Shown piece by piece: positions 21,748 through 31,217 of a DNA stretch of 64,000 bases. The notes under the pieces were generated by a model that worked only from the letters and a program-made list of their open reading frames with translations, was not told the DNA's origin and did not search any database. Every line of letters begins with the position of its first letter. Within the stretch, counting starts at the first letter, position 1. The stretch is from Yersinia proxima (lineage in GTDB: Bacteria; Pseudomonadota; Gammaproteobacteria; Enterobacterales; Enterobacteriaceae), in assembly GCF_902170785.1 (NCBI RefSeq), contig NZ_CABHYG010000016.1, positions 372,001 to 436,000 on the forward strand, in the 5' to 3' direction. Both the position numbers and the translations under genes were made by a program.

Positions 21748-21772
21748 GGCGGGCCTAATGGTTCGCCTTTTT
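21748..21772 (+). terminator. Terminator of pepD
   Basis: GGCGGGCC / GGTTCGCC stem (two G-U pairs) with a TAAT loop and TTTTT directly after. It lies between the convergent pepD and dinB. Confidence 0.85.
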
Positions 21773-21788
21773 CATACTATTTTCAGCG

Positions 21789-22847
21789 CTATTCCCAACT
21801 CAGCAATAATTGCCGCTCAAGTTGTGGGTCAAGCAACGTGACGTGCAACCCGACCAGCCGAACCCCTCGCCCCGCGCGCCGCTCATTCCATGCTGTCCGT
21901 GCCACTTGCAATAAATCGGCTTTATTCAGCTGTGGCCAAACATGTTCTTGTGTCGTTTGCTGAAAATCATGAAATTTGAGTTTCACCCCTTGCCGGGCAA
22001 TATGCAGATCTGGCCTGACTTTGCGTAAACGGGTTTCCAGTTCAAGATAAAGCGTATCAATTAATGACTCACAGCTCTCCCAATCATGAATATCCTCAGC
22101 CAGTGTTCGTTCGACGCCTACCGACTTACGCAAGCGATCAGGAGAAACTTCACGTTCATCAATACCGTGGCTTCGCTCCCACAACACATGACCAAACTTG
22201 CCAAAACGCTTTAATAATTCTGCCTGTGAATAGTTTTGTACATCACTACAGGTTATCAGCCCCAGCTCTTGTAAACGTTTTGCCGTCACTTTGCCCACCC
22301 CAGGGATTTTACTCAGCGGCAAGTCATGCAAGAAGGGTAATACCTGATCCGGGGTTATCACATACTGACCATTGGGTTTATTTAAATCAGACGCGATCTT
22401 GGCTAAAAACTTGATAGGGGCAATGCCAGCAGAAGCCGTTAAATTAAGCTCCATCGCAATGGCCTGGCGGATTTCTTGTGCTATTAATGTGGCGGAACCA
22501 CTGCATGCCAGACAATCAGAGACATCCAGATAGGCTTCATCCAGCGAAAGTGGCTCAATTAATGAGGTATAGCGCGCAAAAATCTCCCGAATATGCTGCG
22601 AGGCTTCTTTATACGCTGCCATTCGACCGGGGATCACTTTCAATTGTGGGCAAAGTTTCAGTGCCATGGCGGTCGGCATTGCACTGCGAACCCCATAACG
22701 GCGGGCAGGATAATTGGCGGTGCTAATAACACCGCGCCGGTCACGACTACCGCCTATCGCAATAGGAATATCACGCAAACTGGGATCGTCACGCATTTCG
22801 ACTGCCGCGAAGAAGCAATCCATATCGACATGAATAATTTTTCGCAT
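21789..22847 (-). CDS. dinB: DNA polymerase IV (Y-family, SOS)
   Basis: 352 residues from the start [20 protein letters not shown] at 22847, which has GGGGGAA seven bases upstream; an upstream in-frame ATG adds 19 unrelated residues and runs into the operator region. Catalytic carboxylates are visible in [11 protein letters not shown] and [10 protein letters not shown]. The helix-hairpin-helix stretch [17 protein letters not shown] and a little-finger domain follow, and the C-terminus [10 protein letters not shown] resembles the beta-clamp binding peptide region. It is an error-prone translesion polymerase. A LexA box lies 23 bp upstream of the start codon. Confidence 0.97.
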   Translation of the reverse strand: MRKIIHVDMDCFFAAVEMRDDPSLRDIPIAIGGSRDRRGVISTANYPARRYGVRSAMPTAMALKLCPQLKVIPGRMAAYKEASQHIREIFARYTSLIEPLSLDEAYLDVSDCLACSGSATLIAQEIRQAIAMELNLTASAGIAPIKFLAKIASDLNKPNGQYVITPDQVLPFLHDLPLSKIPGVGKVTAKRLQELGLITCSDVQNYSQAELLKRFGKFGHVLWERSHGIDEREVSPDRLRKSVGVERTLAEDIHDWESCESLIDTLYLELETRLRKVRPDLHIARQGVKLKFHDFQQTTQEHVWPQLNKADLLQVARTAWNERRAGRGVRLVGLHVTLLDPQLERQLLLSWE

Positions 22848-22869
22848 GTTTATTCCCCCAACCAAACCA

Positions 22870-22885
22870 CTGTATAAGAATACAG
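22870..22885. promoter_or_regulatory. LexA box of dinB
   Basis: CTGTATAAGAATACAG fits the SOS consensus CTGT-N8-ACAG exactly, with an AT-rich core. It overlaps the region where the dinB promoter should be, so LexA would block transcription until DNA damage. Confidence 0.88.
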
Positions 22886-22958
22886 TTAAATAGGGGGAAT
22901 TCAAGATTATCCTAGATCCTGATCGCGTAAATTCCGCTATGCAATTATTCGGGTCTTA

Positions 22959-23927
22959 TTAAGGCTGACTTATAAAGTGAGCCAGACGCTCTAAATCAAC
23001 ATTACCACCCGAAATAATTACCCCGACACGTTTGCCCCGGAGATCTAACTGATCACCGAACGCAACTGCCGCACCTAAGCAGCCGGTGGGTTCAACCACG
23101 ATTTTCATGCGGCTGGTGAAAAATTTCATCGCTGAAATTAACTGATCATCAGTCGCAGTCAGAATATTATCCACCCGCTCCTGAATGACAGGGAAAGTGT
23201 AGTGGCCCAACGCCGGTGTTTGTGCGCCATCAGCAATCGTTACAGGTGTATCAATTTTAACAATTTTACCGCTACGGAAACTCTGCTGCCCATCATTCCC
23301 GGCAGCGGGCTCCACGCCAATCACCTGACAATTCGGGTAGAGCGCTTTGGCAACCGTGGCACAACCGGACAACAGCCCACCACCGCCCAGTGGCACCAGC
23401 AGTACATCCAACTCACCCACTTCTTCAAATAACTCTTTCGCCGCGGTTCCCTGACCGGCCATCACATCCGGATGATCATAAGGTGGGATTAACGTTAGCC
23501 CCTGCTCTTGTGCCAATTTATTGCTAATGGCTTCGCGATCTTCAAGATAGCGGTCATACAGCACCACTTCGCCACCATAGCCACGAGTCGCCGCAATTTT
23601 GACCGCAGGAGAATCCTTAGGCATAACGATAACAGCGCGAATCCCTAATTTACGAGCTGACAAAGCAATAGCTTGTGCATGATTTCCTGACGAGAAAGCA
23701 ATAACACCTTTTGCTTGCTGTTGCGGCGATAATTTTACTAACGCGTTATAAGCTCCACGGAATTTAAATGCCCCCATATGCTGGAAATTTTCGCATTTAA
23801 AAAATAGCTGCGCACCGGTCTGCTCATTGGCTGTGGAGGAAGTCAGTACTGGTGTTTTAAGTGAAAAACCCGTAATTCGCTGATGTGCCTGAATAATATC
23901 GTCGTAACAGATTGCTAATGGGGCCAT
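22959..23927 (-). CDS. PLP-dependent threonine/serine dehydratase-like enzyme
   Basis: 322 residues, fold type II PLP enzyme. The PLP lysine lies in HMGAFKFRGAYNAL (about residue 55), the asparagine-containing loop is FSSGNHAQAIALSARKLG, and the phosphate-binding glycine loop is VPLGGGGLLSG. It lacks the C-terminal ACT regulatory domain of biosynthetic IlvA, so it is a short catabolic or racemase-like form. The closest named relatives are serine racemase and L-threo-3-hydroxyaspartate ammonia-lyase (SRY1 type); substrate choice among Thr, Ser and hydroxyaspartate cannot be made here. A good AAGGA ribosome site supports the start. It is a single-gene unit between dinB and ddlA. Confidence 0.85.
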   Translation of the reverse strand: MAPLAICYDDIIQAHQRITGFSLKTPVLTSSTANEQTGAQLFFKCENFQHMGAFKFRGAYNALVKLSPQQQAKGVIAFSSGNHAQAIALSARKLGIRAVIVMPKDSPAVKIAATRGYGGEVVLYDRYLEDREAISNKLAQEQGLTLIPPYDHPDVMAGQGTAAKELFEEVGELDVLLVPLGGGGLLSGCATVAKALYPNCQVIGVEPAAGNDGQQSFRSGKIVKIDTPVTIADGAQTPALGHYTFPVIQERVDNILTATDDQLISAMKFFTSRMKIVVEPTGCLGAAVAFGDQLDLRGKRVGVIISGGNVDLERLAHFISQP

Positions 23928-24010
23928 CTTCAGCTTCCTTTATTGAGGTGATAGGTATAGACAGTAGCGCGGGCAACACCTCAGATTATCAATTAAATAG
24001 TGATTAAAAA

Positions 24011-24027
24011 AGCTGCGCATGGCAGCT
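24011..24027. terminator. Terminator between ddlA and the dehydratase gene
   Basis: AGCTGC / GCAGCT stem with a 5-base loop, A-run on the left and TTTT on the right. On the minus strand it gives a T-tract after ddlA. Confidence 0.75.
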
Positions 24028-24056
24028 CTTTTAAATTGAAATCACGATGGGGCATG

Positions 24057-25157
24057 TTACTTAACAATAGAACTTTTCAGTGATTTATCTTGCTGATGGC
24101 GCTCTAAAGCTAATTCGATCAGAGTTGTTATCAATTCCGTCGAGCCAACGCCGGTGGCGCGCCACAATTTAGGATACATACTGATATTGGTAAATCCAGG
24201 TAAGGTATTTATTTCATTGATAATGATGGTGTTATCATGGGTTAAAAAGACATCGACCCGAGCCATACCGCAGCATTCAAGTGCACGAAATGCCGCTAAA
24301 GCGACTGCACGAATATTGTCACTGATGGCACTGTCTATTGGTGCAGGAATAATGACCTGAGCACCGGTTTCATTAATATATTTTGTATCATAGGAATAAA
24401 ACTCGTCGCTGATGACAACTTCACCACACAAACTGGCTTGCGGATTATCATTGCCCATGACCGCACATTCGATTTCGCGCCCAACAATAGCCGATTCCAC
24501 CAACACTTTATGGTCAAAATCAAAAGCTAACTCCACCGCTTGCTGATATTCGGTGGCATTACGCACTTTACTCACACCAACCGATGAACCTTGATTTGCG
24601 GGTTTTATAAATAAAGGTAAACCGAGTTTTTCCGTAACTTGCTCAAAACGGTAGTTATTTTTATTCGCCCGTGTCAGGGTAATAAATGGCGCGATATTCA
24701 GCCCGGCATCACGGAGTAACCGCTTGGTGATGTCTTTATCCATGCTAACTGCGGAACCCACAACACCTGAGCCGACAAAAGGAATATTGGCCATGCGCAG
24801 CAGGCCCTGTAAGGAGCCATCCTCTCCTAATGTTCCGTGAACAATAGGGAAAATGACATCTAATTGAGCTAATGCAGAGGCATTATCCGCGGTGATAAGT
24901 TGCTGATGATCCTGACCGGGAATCAAAGCCACATTTCGGTTTGAATGATTCAGAGAAATCAATGCTGGGTTTTCTGCATTTAATAAGTAACTGGATGCAT
25001 CGTTAACATGCCATTTCCCTTGTTTATCAATACCTAACAGCGTCACATCAAATTTTTCTTTATCAATCGCATCTACGATATTTTTTGCTGACTGTAATGA
25101 CACTTCATGTTCAGCCGATTTACCGCCAAAAATCACACCAACTCGCAATTTCGACAC
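24057..25157 (-). CDS. ddlA: D-alanine--D-alanine ligase
   Basis: 366 residues, close to E. coli DdlA (364). ATP-grasp features: [19 protein letters not shown] at the N-terminus, [46 protein letters not shown] (ATP loop), and [35 protein letters not shown] (Mg2+ site and substrate serine region). It joins two D-Ala for peptidoglycan precursors in the cytoplasm. Its start overlaps by 25 bp the 3' end of a small cysteine-rich reading frame on the same strand, which suggests translational coupling if that frame is real. Confidence 0.95.
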   Translation of the reverse strand: MSKLRVGVIFGGKSAEHEVSLQSAKNIVDAIDKEKFDVTLLGIDKQGKWHVNDASSYLLNAENPALISLNHSNRNVALIPGQDHQQLITADNASALAQLDVIFPIVHGTLGEDGSLQGLLRMANIPFVGSGVVGSAVSMDKDITKRLLRDAGLNIAPFITLTRANKNNYRFEQVTEKLGLPLFIKPANQGSSVGVSKVRNATEYQQAVELAFDFDHKVLVESAIVGREIECAVMGNDNPQASLCGEVVISDEFYSYDTKYINETGAQVIIPAPIDSAISDNIRAVALAAFRALECCGMARVDVFLTHDNTIIINEINTLPGFTNISMYPKLWRATGVGSTELITTLIELALERHQQDKSLKSSIVK

Positions 25158-25375
25158 ACTGCATTCCTTCTTAAGACCTGATACTTAGGGCGCGACCACC
25201 CAATAAAATTACAGGTAACATTAATACAACCTTCGCATGCTTCACTAATGTTTTTTAAGATTACTACAGAATTTTCTGGTTCAGGTGAATGGGCCATTTT
25301 TGCTTTAAAGAAAGATAAACTCCAGATACGTCTTTCAATAACATAAGACGCTAATTCAACATTGCTTATACTCAT
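25133..25375 (-). CDS. Small cysteine-rich protein of unknown function, overlapping ddlA
   Basis: 80 residues from ATG 25375, which has AGGA seven bases upstream. Five cysteines are arranged as C47-x2-C50-x4-C55 and, near the end, C74-x2-C77; this could bind zinc or an iron-sulphur cluster. No signal peptide or membrane segment is visible. It runs 25 bp into ddlA in another frame on the same strand, an arrangement typical of coupled genes. I do not recognise the family. Support is the ribosome site, the cysteine pattern and the absence of another gene there; a chance frame remains possible. Confidence 0.5.
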   Translation of the reverse strand: MSISNVELASYVIERRIWSLSFFKAKMAHSPEPENSVVILKNISEACEGCINVTCNFIGWSRPKYQVLRRNAVCRNCELV

Positions 25376-25568
25376 AATTATCCTAATCAATATGGCAACT
25401 AAATTTATCAAAAACAGAATTGAATTCTGTTGTTGATATTTTTATCTTTTTTGTCATTTATTTTTAATAAAAAATCATTAAATTCTATAAAGTCTAAAAA
25501 TATTGATTGTATGATTAACGTCAACCTGTAAAAAACCGTCACTAGTTAATGGATGGAAATTAAATATT

Positions 25569-26519
25569 ATGCGAAATTATATAATGGCTACTATATTACT
25601 CTCTGCAACTTTTGTAACAAACGCGAATTCAGCGACTTCATCGACATCCTTCCAGACACCACAAATTATTGCTCATCGTGGTGGAACGGCAGATGCGCCT
25701 GAAAATACAATCCCCGCCATTAAAAAAGCATTGGCTAATGGCGCTGATGCAATTTGGATAACACTACAGTTATCAAAGGATAATATTCCGGTATTATATC
25801 GCCCCGTTCTCCTCGAGGAATTAACCAATGAATCAGGGAAGGTTTCTGGCTATACCGCTAAGCAACTCTCCAGCGTTGATGCCAGTGTTAAGTATAATGA
25901 AAAACATAATATTCAACCTAAATCAGCCTCACACACTGGCGTTCCTACGCTGGATGAAGTATTGAAAGCATTCCCAACAACAACATTTTACCTCGACATT
26001 AAATCACCAGATGCAAACCCCGTGGCCTTTGCCGAAGCACTACAAAAAACGCTGAACGCAACCACCAAAGGCGAAAAAAATAGACTAGACAGAACCCGAG
26101 TTTACTCAACCAATGATAGTTATCTGAAAGCATTGGATGCGGTTAATGGAAAAACTGATGATGTTCATAAAATTCAGCGTTTTGAAAGCCGTGATTTTAC
26201 TCGAACACAGTTAGCCAATATAACGATGGATCATAAGTGTGAATTACCAACAGATAATAAAGAGCGTTGGTATGGTCTGGAATTACACCGCAATGTTGAG
26301 GTTGTGGAAAAATATACATTGGGTGAAGGGCGTTCTAATGCTGTATTAAGTTGGGATAAAGAAGCCGTTGATTGTTTCCGAAAAAATAAAAATGTACATA
26401 TTATTTTCTTCGGAATTAATACTCCTGAAGATTATAAGAAAGCGAAAGAGTTAGGCGCCAATGGTGTCATGGTCGACTCTCCAAGCCAATTTCAAAAGAT
26501 AGTCCACGAGAATAAATAA
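25569..26519 (+). CDS. Exported glycerophosphodiester phosphodiesterase-like protein, probably catalytically altered
   Basis: 316 residues. A signal peptide (about residues 1-21, ATILLSATFVTNANS-A) sends it to the periplasm. The mature part has the TIM-barrel GDPD start QIIAHRGGTADAPENTIPAIKKAL, with the first catalytic His-Arg. The next conserved block, normally GAD-x-x-E-x-D...(T/S)KD...HD, reads GADAIWITLQLSKDNIPVLYRP: the Glu and Asp metal ligands and the second catalytic His are replaced. FYLDIKS keeps a later strand. Known GDPDs such as GlpQ need these residues, so it may be inactive, use another substrate, or bind ligand only. Monocistronic, with a bidirectional terminator after it. 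Confidence 0.85.
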   Translation: MRNYIMATILLSATFVTNANSATSSTSFQTPQIIAHRGGTADAPENTIPAIKKALANGADAIWITLQLSKDNIPVLYRPVLLEELTNESGKVSGYTAKQLSSVDASVKYNEKHNIQPKSASHTGVPTLDEVLKAFPTTTFYLDIKSPDANPVAFAEALQKTLNATTKGEKNRLDRTRVYSTNDSYLKALDAVNGKTDDVHKIQRFESRDFTRTQLANITMDHKCELPTDNKERWYGLELHRNVEVVEKYTLGEGRSNAVLSWDKEAVDCFRKNKNVHIIFFGINTPEDYKKAKELGANGVMVDSPSQFQKIVHENK

Positions 26520-26583
26520 TTAATTTTAAGCTGCATGTGCATTGACTTCCTACAACGCGAATGGCTTAGGATACATAAGAAAT

Positions 26584-26622
26584 AAAAACCCTCGTTCAAG
26601 TATTCATTGAATGAGGGTTTTT
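26584..26622. terminator. Bidirectional terminator between the GDPD-like gene and nqrM
   Basis: AAAAACCCTCGTTCAA pairs with TTGAATGAGGGTTTTT (one G-U), loop GTATTCA. A-run and T-run flank the stem, serving both convergent genes. Confidence 0.9.
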
Positions 26623-26650
26623 ACATACAGTAAGGCGATTCAGATCCCAG

Positions 26651-26878
26651 TTATAAAATACGATACTGATCCAGAGCTTTCTGACGAGCGGCCTCTTTGG
26701 CTAACCGTTTCTTGCGCGAATCACAAGGCTCGGGGCAATCACACACTTTTTCCATTCCCAAAGCCCCGATACCTCCGCAACTGCCCTGTAAGGTTTTACG
26801 TTTTACGATATAACCCAGCGACATCCCGGCAATGACCAAGAGGAAAAAGACAAAGGACGCGATAAAAACAGTTAACAT
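26651..26878 (-). CDS. nqrM: NqrM, Na+-NQR maturation factor
   Basis: 75 residues. One N-terminal membrane helix (about residues 3-25) is followed by conserved cysteines in GSCGGIGALGMEKVCDCPEPCD, the pattern of the former DUF539 family. NqrM delivers or inserts the iron needed for the [Fe] site between NqrD and NqrE and is required for an active Na+-NQR. It is the last gene of the nqr operon, 12 bp after apbE, the usual place. Confidence 0.93.
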   Translation of the reverse strand: MLTVFIASFVFFLLVIAGMSLGYIVKRKTLQGSCGGIGALGMEKVCDCPEPCDSRKKRLAKEAARQKALDQYRIL

Positions 26879-26890
26879 ATCCCTCTCCTG

Positions 26891-27913
26891 TCACAGCCGT
26901 TTTTGCAGATAAGGTTTGAACGACTCTGAAGAACGCTCCTCAAAACCATCATCAGTTTTTACTATCATAAATACTGGAATACCCAATAAATTAGCCAATG
27001 CCATTCCTCGCTCCGGCCCAAGAACACCCAATCCAGTCGAAAGTCCGTCAGCAGTCATACAGCTTGGGTCTAAAACAGTAATGGAAACTAAGCGATGGTT
27101 AATTGGCCGCCCGGTTTCAGGATCAATGGTATGTGAGTAGCGCACACCATTCTGCTCAAAATAGTTACGATAATCACCAGAGGTAGCGATTGCCATACTA
27201 CCTGGCTCGATAATCTCCTGCGCACTTTGCTCAGAACCCGCAACGGGTTTTTCAATCGCTATACGCCAAGGTTTATCCTCTCCATTATGACCATGAGTTC
27301 GCACTTCACCGCCAATATCTACCATATAGTTATCGATATTCTGCGATTCTAAATATTCAGCAATCACATCTACCCCATAACCTTTAGCTATGGCAGAAAG
27401 ATCAACATACAGTTCAGGAATACGTTTGATTAAAGCACCATTTTCTACGGCAAGTTTATCAATACCAGTCCATTCCCGGCGTTTGGTGATCTCAGCATCA
27501 GTAGGCACCACATTTGGTCGTCCTTCTGGGCCAAAGCCCCATAGATTAACCAACGGCCCGACAGTTACATCCAACGCCCCATCAGTCAGGCGGTTAATAC
27601 GAATAGCCTCACGCACCACTTTAGCAGTGGCCGCTGAAACAGCAAATGGCGTATTTACTTGCTGGCTTTTGTTGAAACGGCTCAATTCGGAATTTGGCCG
27701 ATAAGTCGACATCTGGTCATTGACCTGTTCCAACTCGCGATCAATTTCTAGTTGTAACTTTTCTGGACTGGGAGTTGATGAGTCACTCACATACTTGATT
27801 GAATATGAGGTGCCCATAGTTTTACCTTCGAGGTTGATTTGCTGAGGGCCACAGCCTGTTAGTAGCAAAACCCCCACAGTGGCCATCAGCCAATGCATTA
27901 TATGTTTTTGCAC
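26891..27913 (-). CDS. apbE: FAD:protein FMN transferase ApbE
   Basis: 340 residues. The N-terminus is a lipoprotein signal with lipobox LLTGC, placing it on the periplasmic side. Family marks include GKTMGTSYSIKY, DGALDVTVGPLVNLWGFGP, VDLSAIAKGYGVDVIAEYL, and the C-terminal SHTIDPETGRPI with the downstream VLDPSCMTADGLSTGLGVLG (Mg2+ and FAD site). It attaches FMN from FAD covalently to Thr in the S-G-A-T sites of NqrB and NqrC, both of which are encoded upstream in this operon. Its place between nqrF and nqrM supports that role. Confidence 0.96.
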   Translation of the reverse strand: MQKHIMHWLMATVGVLLLTGCGPQQINLEGKTMGTSYSIKYVSDSSTPSPEKLQLEIDRELEQVNDQMSTYRPNSELSRFNKSQQVNTPFAVSAATAKVVREAIRINRLTDGALDVTVGPLVNLWGFGPEGRPNVVPTDAEITKRREWTGIDKLAVENGALIKRIPELYVDLSAIAKGYGVDVIAEYLESQNIDNYMVDIGGEVRTHGHNGEDKPWRIAIEKPVAGSEQSAQEIIEPGSMAIATSGDYRNYFEQNGVRYSHTIDPETGRPINHRLVSITVLDPSCMTADGLSTGLGVLGPERGMALANLLGIPVFMIVKTDDGFEERSSESFKPYLQKRL

Positions 27914-27952
27914 AATATCCCCAATTGCTGTAAAAACCCGAGTAGTGGCAAA

Positions 27953-29176
27953 TCAGCCACCAAAGTCATCGAGCATAATGTTTTCATCTTCCACACCAAG
28001 ATCTTTCAGCATCTTGATCACTGCCGCATTCATCATCGGTGGGCCACACATATAAAACTCACAATCTTCAGGTGCAGGATGATTTTTAAGATAGTTTTCT
28101 AATAACACGTTATGAATGAAGCCGGTATAACCCGTCCAATTATCCTCTGGCTGCGGGTCAGACAAAGCCACATGCCAACGGAAATTATCATTCTCAGCCT
28201 GTAACTGATCAAAATCTTCTTCATAAAACATCTCGCGCCGTGAACGCGCACCATACCAGAAGCTGATTTTACGCTTTGAATGCAGCCGTTTAAGCTGATC
28301 AAAAATATGCGAACGCATTGGCGCCATACCCGCGCCGCCGCCAATAAAGATCATTTCTGCATCAGTATCTTTGGCAAAAAACTCGCCAAACGGCCCGGAA
28401 ATTACCACTTTGTCGCCCGGTTTCAGCGACCATATATAGGAAGACATAATTCCTGGCGGGGCATCTGGTACTGACGGTGGTGGCGTGGCAATACGGACGT
28501 TTAGCATGATAATGCCACGCTCTTCGGGGTAGTTTGCCATGGAGTAAGCGCGCACTGTTGGCTCCGTCACCACTGATTCAAATCGGAATAAATTGAATTT
28601 ATCCCAGTCACCACGATATTCCTCTGGCACATCAAAATCAGCGTATTTTACCGTATGGGGTTCAGCCTCAATTTGGATAAAGCCCCCCGCACGGAATGGC
28701 ACCACTTCCCCATCAGGAATTTTCAGCTTTAGTTCTTTGATAAATGTGGCTTTGTTATCATTAGAGATAACCTCACACGTCCACTTTTTCACCCCAAAGA
28801 TCTCTTCCGGCAATTCAATTTTCAGATTTTGTTTCACACTTACCTGACATGCCAGCCGACAACCTTCTTTGGCTTCCCGCTTTGAAATATGGGAAAGCTC
28901 CGTGGGCAAAATATCCCCACCGCCTTCTTTAATCGTCACGCGGCACTGCCCACAAGAGCCGCCACCGCCACACGCGGAAGAGACAAATATGCCATGGCTG
29001 GAAAGCATATTGAGCAGCTTATCCCCTGCAGGAGCAGTGAAACTCTTATCTGCATCTTCATTTATATCAATTGTAATATCACCTGTATTCACCAGCTTTG
29101 ACTTGGCAAATAAAATCATCACCGTCAATGCCAAGACAATGAGGGTGAACATCACTACGCCTAGAATTATTTCCAT
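27953..29176 (-). CDS. nqrF: Na+-NQR subunit F (NADH dehydrogenase, 2Fe-2S and FAD)
   Basis: 407 residues. One N-terminal membrane helix ([17 protein letters not shown]) anchors it. A plant-type ferredoxin domain carries the [2Fe-2S] cysteines in [14 protein letters not shown] and GCRLACQV. A ferredoxin-reductase domain follows with the FAD motif RAYSMANYP and NADH motif [15 protein letters not shown] and the C-terminal [13 protein letters not shown]. It takes electrons from NADH in the cytoplasm and starts the Na+-pumping chain to ubiquinone. Confidence 0.97.
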   Translation of the reverse strand: MEIILGVVMFTLIVLALTVMILFAKSKLVNTGDITIDINEDADKSFTAPAGDKLLNMLSSHGIFVSSACGGGGSCGQCRVTIKEGGGDILPTELSHISKREAKEGCRLACQVSVKQNLKIELPEEIFGVKKWTCEVISNDNKATFIKELKLKIPDGEVVPFRAGGFIQIEAEPHTVKYADFDVPEEYRGDWDKFNLFRFESVVTEPTVRAYSMANYPEERGIIMLNVRIATPPPSVPDAPPGIMSSYIWSLKPGDKVVISGPFGEFFAKDTDAEMIFIGGGAGMAPMRSHIFDQLKRLHSKRKISFWYGARSRREMFYEEDFDQLQAENDNFRWHVALSDPQPEDNWTGYTGFIHNVLLENYLKNHPAPEDCEFYMCGPPMMNAAVIKMLKDLGVEDENIMLDDFGG

Positions 29177-29191
29177 GAATTATTCCTGCCT

Positions 29192-29788
29192 TTATAAGTT
29201 CACGCCGGAGAAAGACATAAACCCTAAGGCCATCAATCCGGTAGTGATAAAGGTGATCCCTAACCCCTGTAAGCCCGCAGGCACATTGGCATATTTCATT
29301 TTTTCCCGGATGCCCGCTAACGCGACAATGGCTAACATCCAACCGATACCGGAACCAAACCCATAAACGATGGATTCAGAGAAGTTATAATCACGCTGCG
29401 CCATAAATGACACACCACCGAAGATGGCGCAATTCACTGTAATCAATGGCAGGAAAATACCCAGTGCGTTGTACAGTGCGGGGAAATACCGATCGAGGAT
29501 CATTTCCAGCACCTGCACGATAGCGGCGATAACACCAATAAAGGTAATAAAATTCAGAAAACTGAGGTCAACGCCCTCAACTAATGCACCATCCCGCAGA
29601 ACCAGGTTATAAACCAAATTGTTAGCAGGCACAGATATGCCTAAGACGACGGTCACGGCAATACCAAGGCCAAAGGCAGTCGAGACTTTCTTGGAGACGG
29701 CGAGGAAAGTACACATCCCCAGAAAGAACGCTAATGCCATATTCTCAACAAACACTGCGCGGACAAACAGACTGATGTAATGTTCCAT
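29192..29788 (-). CDS. nqrE: Na+-NQR subunit E
   Basis: 198 residues from ATG 29788 ([35 protein letters not shown]), the usual length; a TTG six bases further upstream is too close to GGAG. Six hydrophobic segments are visible. NqrE pairs with NqrD around an iron centre in the membrane; the conserved Cys in [10 protein letters not shown] and in VNCAIFGG are the expected iron ligands. Six bases after nqrD. Confidence 0.96.
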   Translation of the reverse strand: MEHYISLFVRAVFVENMALAFFLGMCTFLAVSKKVSTAFGLGIAVTVVLGISVPANNLVYNLVLRDGALVEGVDLSFLNFITFIGVIAAIVQVLEMILDRYFPALYNALGIFLPLITVNCAIFGGVSFMAQRDYNFSESIVYGFGSGIGWMLAIVALAGIREKMKYANVPAGLQGLGITFITTGLMALGFMSFSGVNL

Positions 29789-29794
29789 CGTCAA

Positions 29795-30424
29795 TTACTC
29801 CTTCTCAATCTGCGCAGGTTTCAGGGTTCGTAACCCCCAAATCAGCAAACCAATAATAAAGAATGCGCTAGGTGCCAGAAGGAACAATCCATTAGGTTGA
29901 TACCAACCGCCATTCTGAACAGTTTCCAGCACCGTTACACCAAACAATTTACCCGAACCAATCAACTCACGGACAAACCCCACCAGCACTAACACCACCC
30001 CATAACCCAAACCATTACCGATGCCATCCATAAAACTTTCGATAGGCGGAGATTTCATCGCATAAGCCTCAGCGCGCCCCATAACAATACAGTTAGTGAT
30101 GATCAGACCGACAAATACTGATAGTTGCTTGGATATCTCATAGGCATAAGCGCGCAAAATTTGATCTACCACGATGACCAACGAAGCAATAATTACCATC
30201 TGGACAATAATGCGCACACTGTTTGGAATATGATGGCGAATCAATGAAATGAAGAAGCTGGAGAACGCTGTAACCAGGGTTACCGCCAAAGTCATCACTA
30301 AAGCCGTTTCCAATTTGGTGGTGACCGCCAGAGCGGAACACACACCCAGAATTTGTAGTGCAATCGGGTTGTTATCAAATAACGGCCCCAATAACACCCG
30401 TTTAATCTCTTTGCTATCAGCCAT
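29795..30424 (-). CDS. nqrD: Na+-NQR subunit D
   Basis: 209 residues with six hydrophobic segments. The conserved [18 protein letters not shown] and [15 protein letters not shown] carry the two Cys that, with NqrE, hold the membrane iron. The start overlaps the nqrC stop by 8 bp. Confidence 0.96.
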   Translation of the reverse strand: MADSKEIKRVLLGPLFDNNPIALQILGVCSALAVTTKLETALVMTLAVTLVTAFSSFFISLIRHHIPNSVRIIVQMVIIASLVIVVDQILRAYAYEISKQLSVFVGLIITNCIVMGRAEAYAMKSPPIESFMDGIGNGLGYGVVLVLVGFVRELIGSGKLFGVTVLETVQNGGWYQPNGLFLLAPSAFFIIGLLIWGLRTLKPAQIEKE

Positions 30425-31217
30425 TTTTTAACGCCCCTTCGCGCACTTTTTTCAGGAACGGGCCAAAGCCGTTTTCACCGAGCCAAAAATCAAAACTATT
30501 TTGTACCCCATTGGATGTCAGCGTCGCACCGGACAAACCATCTATTGCATGAGGATCGTTAGCGGGTGCTCGCCCCTTAACAATACGAATAGCCGGTTGC
30601 CCTTGATCGTCAAATAACCGCTTGCCAATCCATTGGTTACGCCAAATCGGGTTTTCAATTTCACCACCCAGCCCGGGGGTTTCACCTTGATCATAATAGG
30701 TGATACCACGTACGGTTTTGCCGTCAGTGTCGATAGCAACAAAGGCATACATCATTGACCACAAACCAGAACCGTAAATCGGTAACACAATTTTGTCGAT
30801 CTGCCCGCTTTCACTGCGCACCAGATAAATTTCAACCACATTAGCCCGGCGGCGAATACCTGCAATATCCTGTGCAGGTGTCAGCGCAATACTCATTTGG
30901 TTATCACGCAGTGCCTGCGTGCGATCAAAGGTTGTTGGATCTTGTTGAATAAACTCACCGCTCTGCAAATCCAGCAGGCGTGGTTCAATCCGCTGCACAA
31001 ACTCACGCTGTACTTCTTCCGCCGGCATTCTCGGTTGTAGTAATCCAGCCACTGCCAGAATATTGCGTTGCTTATCAAGCAAGCGCTGTTCTTGTTGCTT
31101 AGCTTTCAAACCTACCGCGGCACCGGCGACGATGACAGAACACACCAGACAGAGCACTATGACCACCAGCAGTGTTTTACCGATGCTGTCATTATTTCTT
31201 GGTTTATCATTCGCCAC
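30417..31217 (-). CDS. nqrC: Na+-NQR subunit C (covalent FMN)
   Basis: 266 residues from a GTG start at 31217 ([16 protein letters not shown]), chosen because GGAGGAAAG sits five bases upstream; longer readings into nqrB add sequence foreign to the family. One N-terminal membrane helix, then a periplasmic FMN-binding domain with the flavinylation site [10 protein letters not shown], where ApbE attaches FMN to the Thr. It overlaps nqrB by 11 bp and nqrD by 8 bp. Confidence 0.96.
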   Translation of the reverse strand: MANDKPRNNDSIGKTLLVVIVLCLVCSVIVAGAAVGLKAKQQEQRLLDKQRNILAVAGLLQPRMPAEEVQREFVQRIEPRLLDLQSGEFIQQDPTTFDRTQALRDNQMSIALTPAQDIAGIRRRANVVEIYLVRSESGQIDKIVLPIYGSGLWSMMYAFVAIDTDGKTVRGITYYDQGETPGLGGEIENPIWRNQWIGKRLFDDQGQPAIRIVKGRAPANDPHAIDGLSGATLTSNGVQNSFDFWLGENGFGPFLKKVREGALKNG

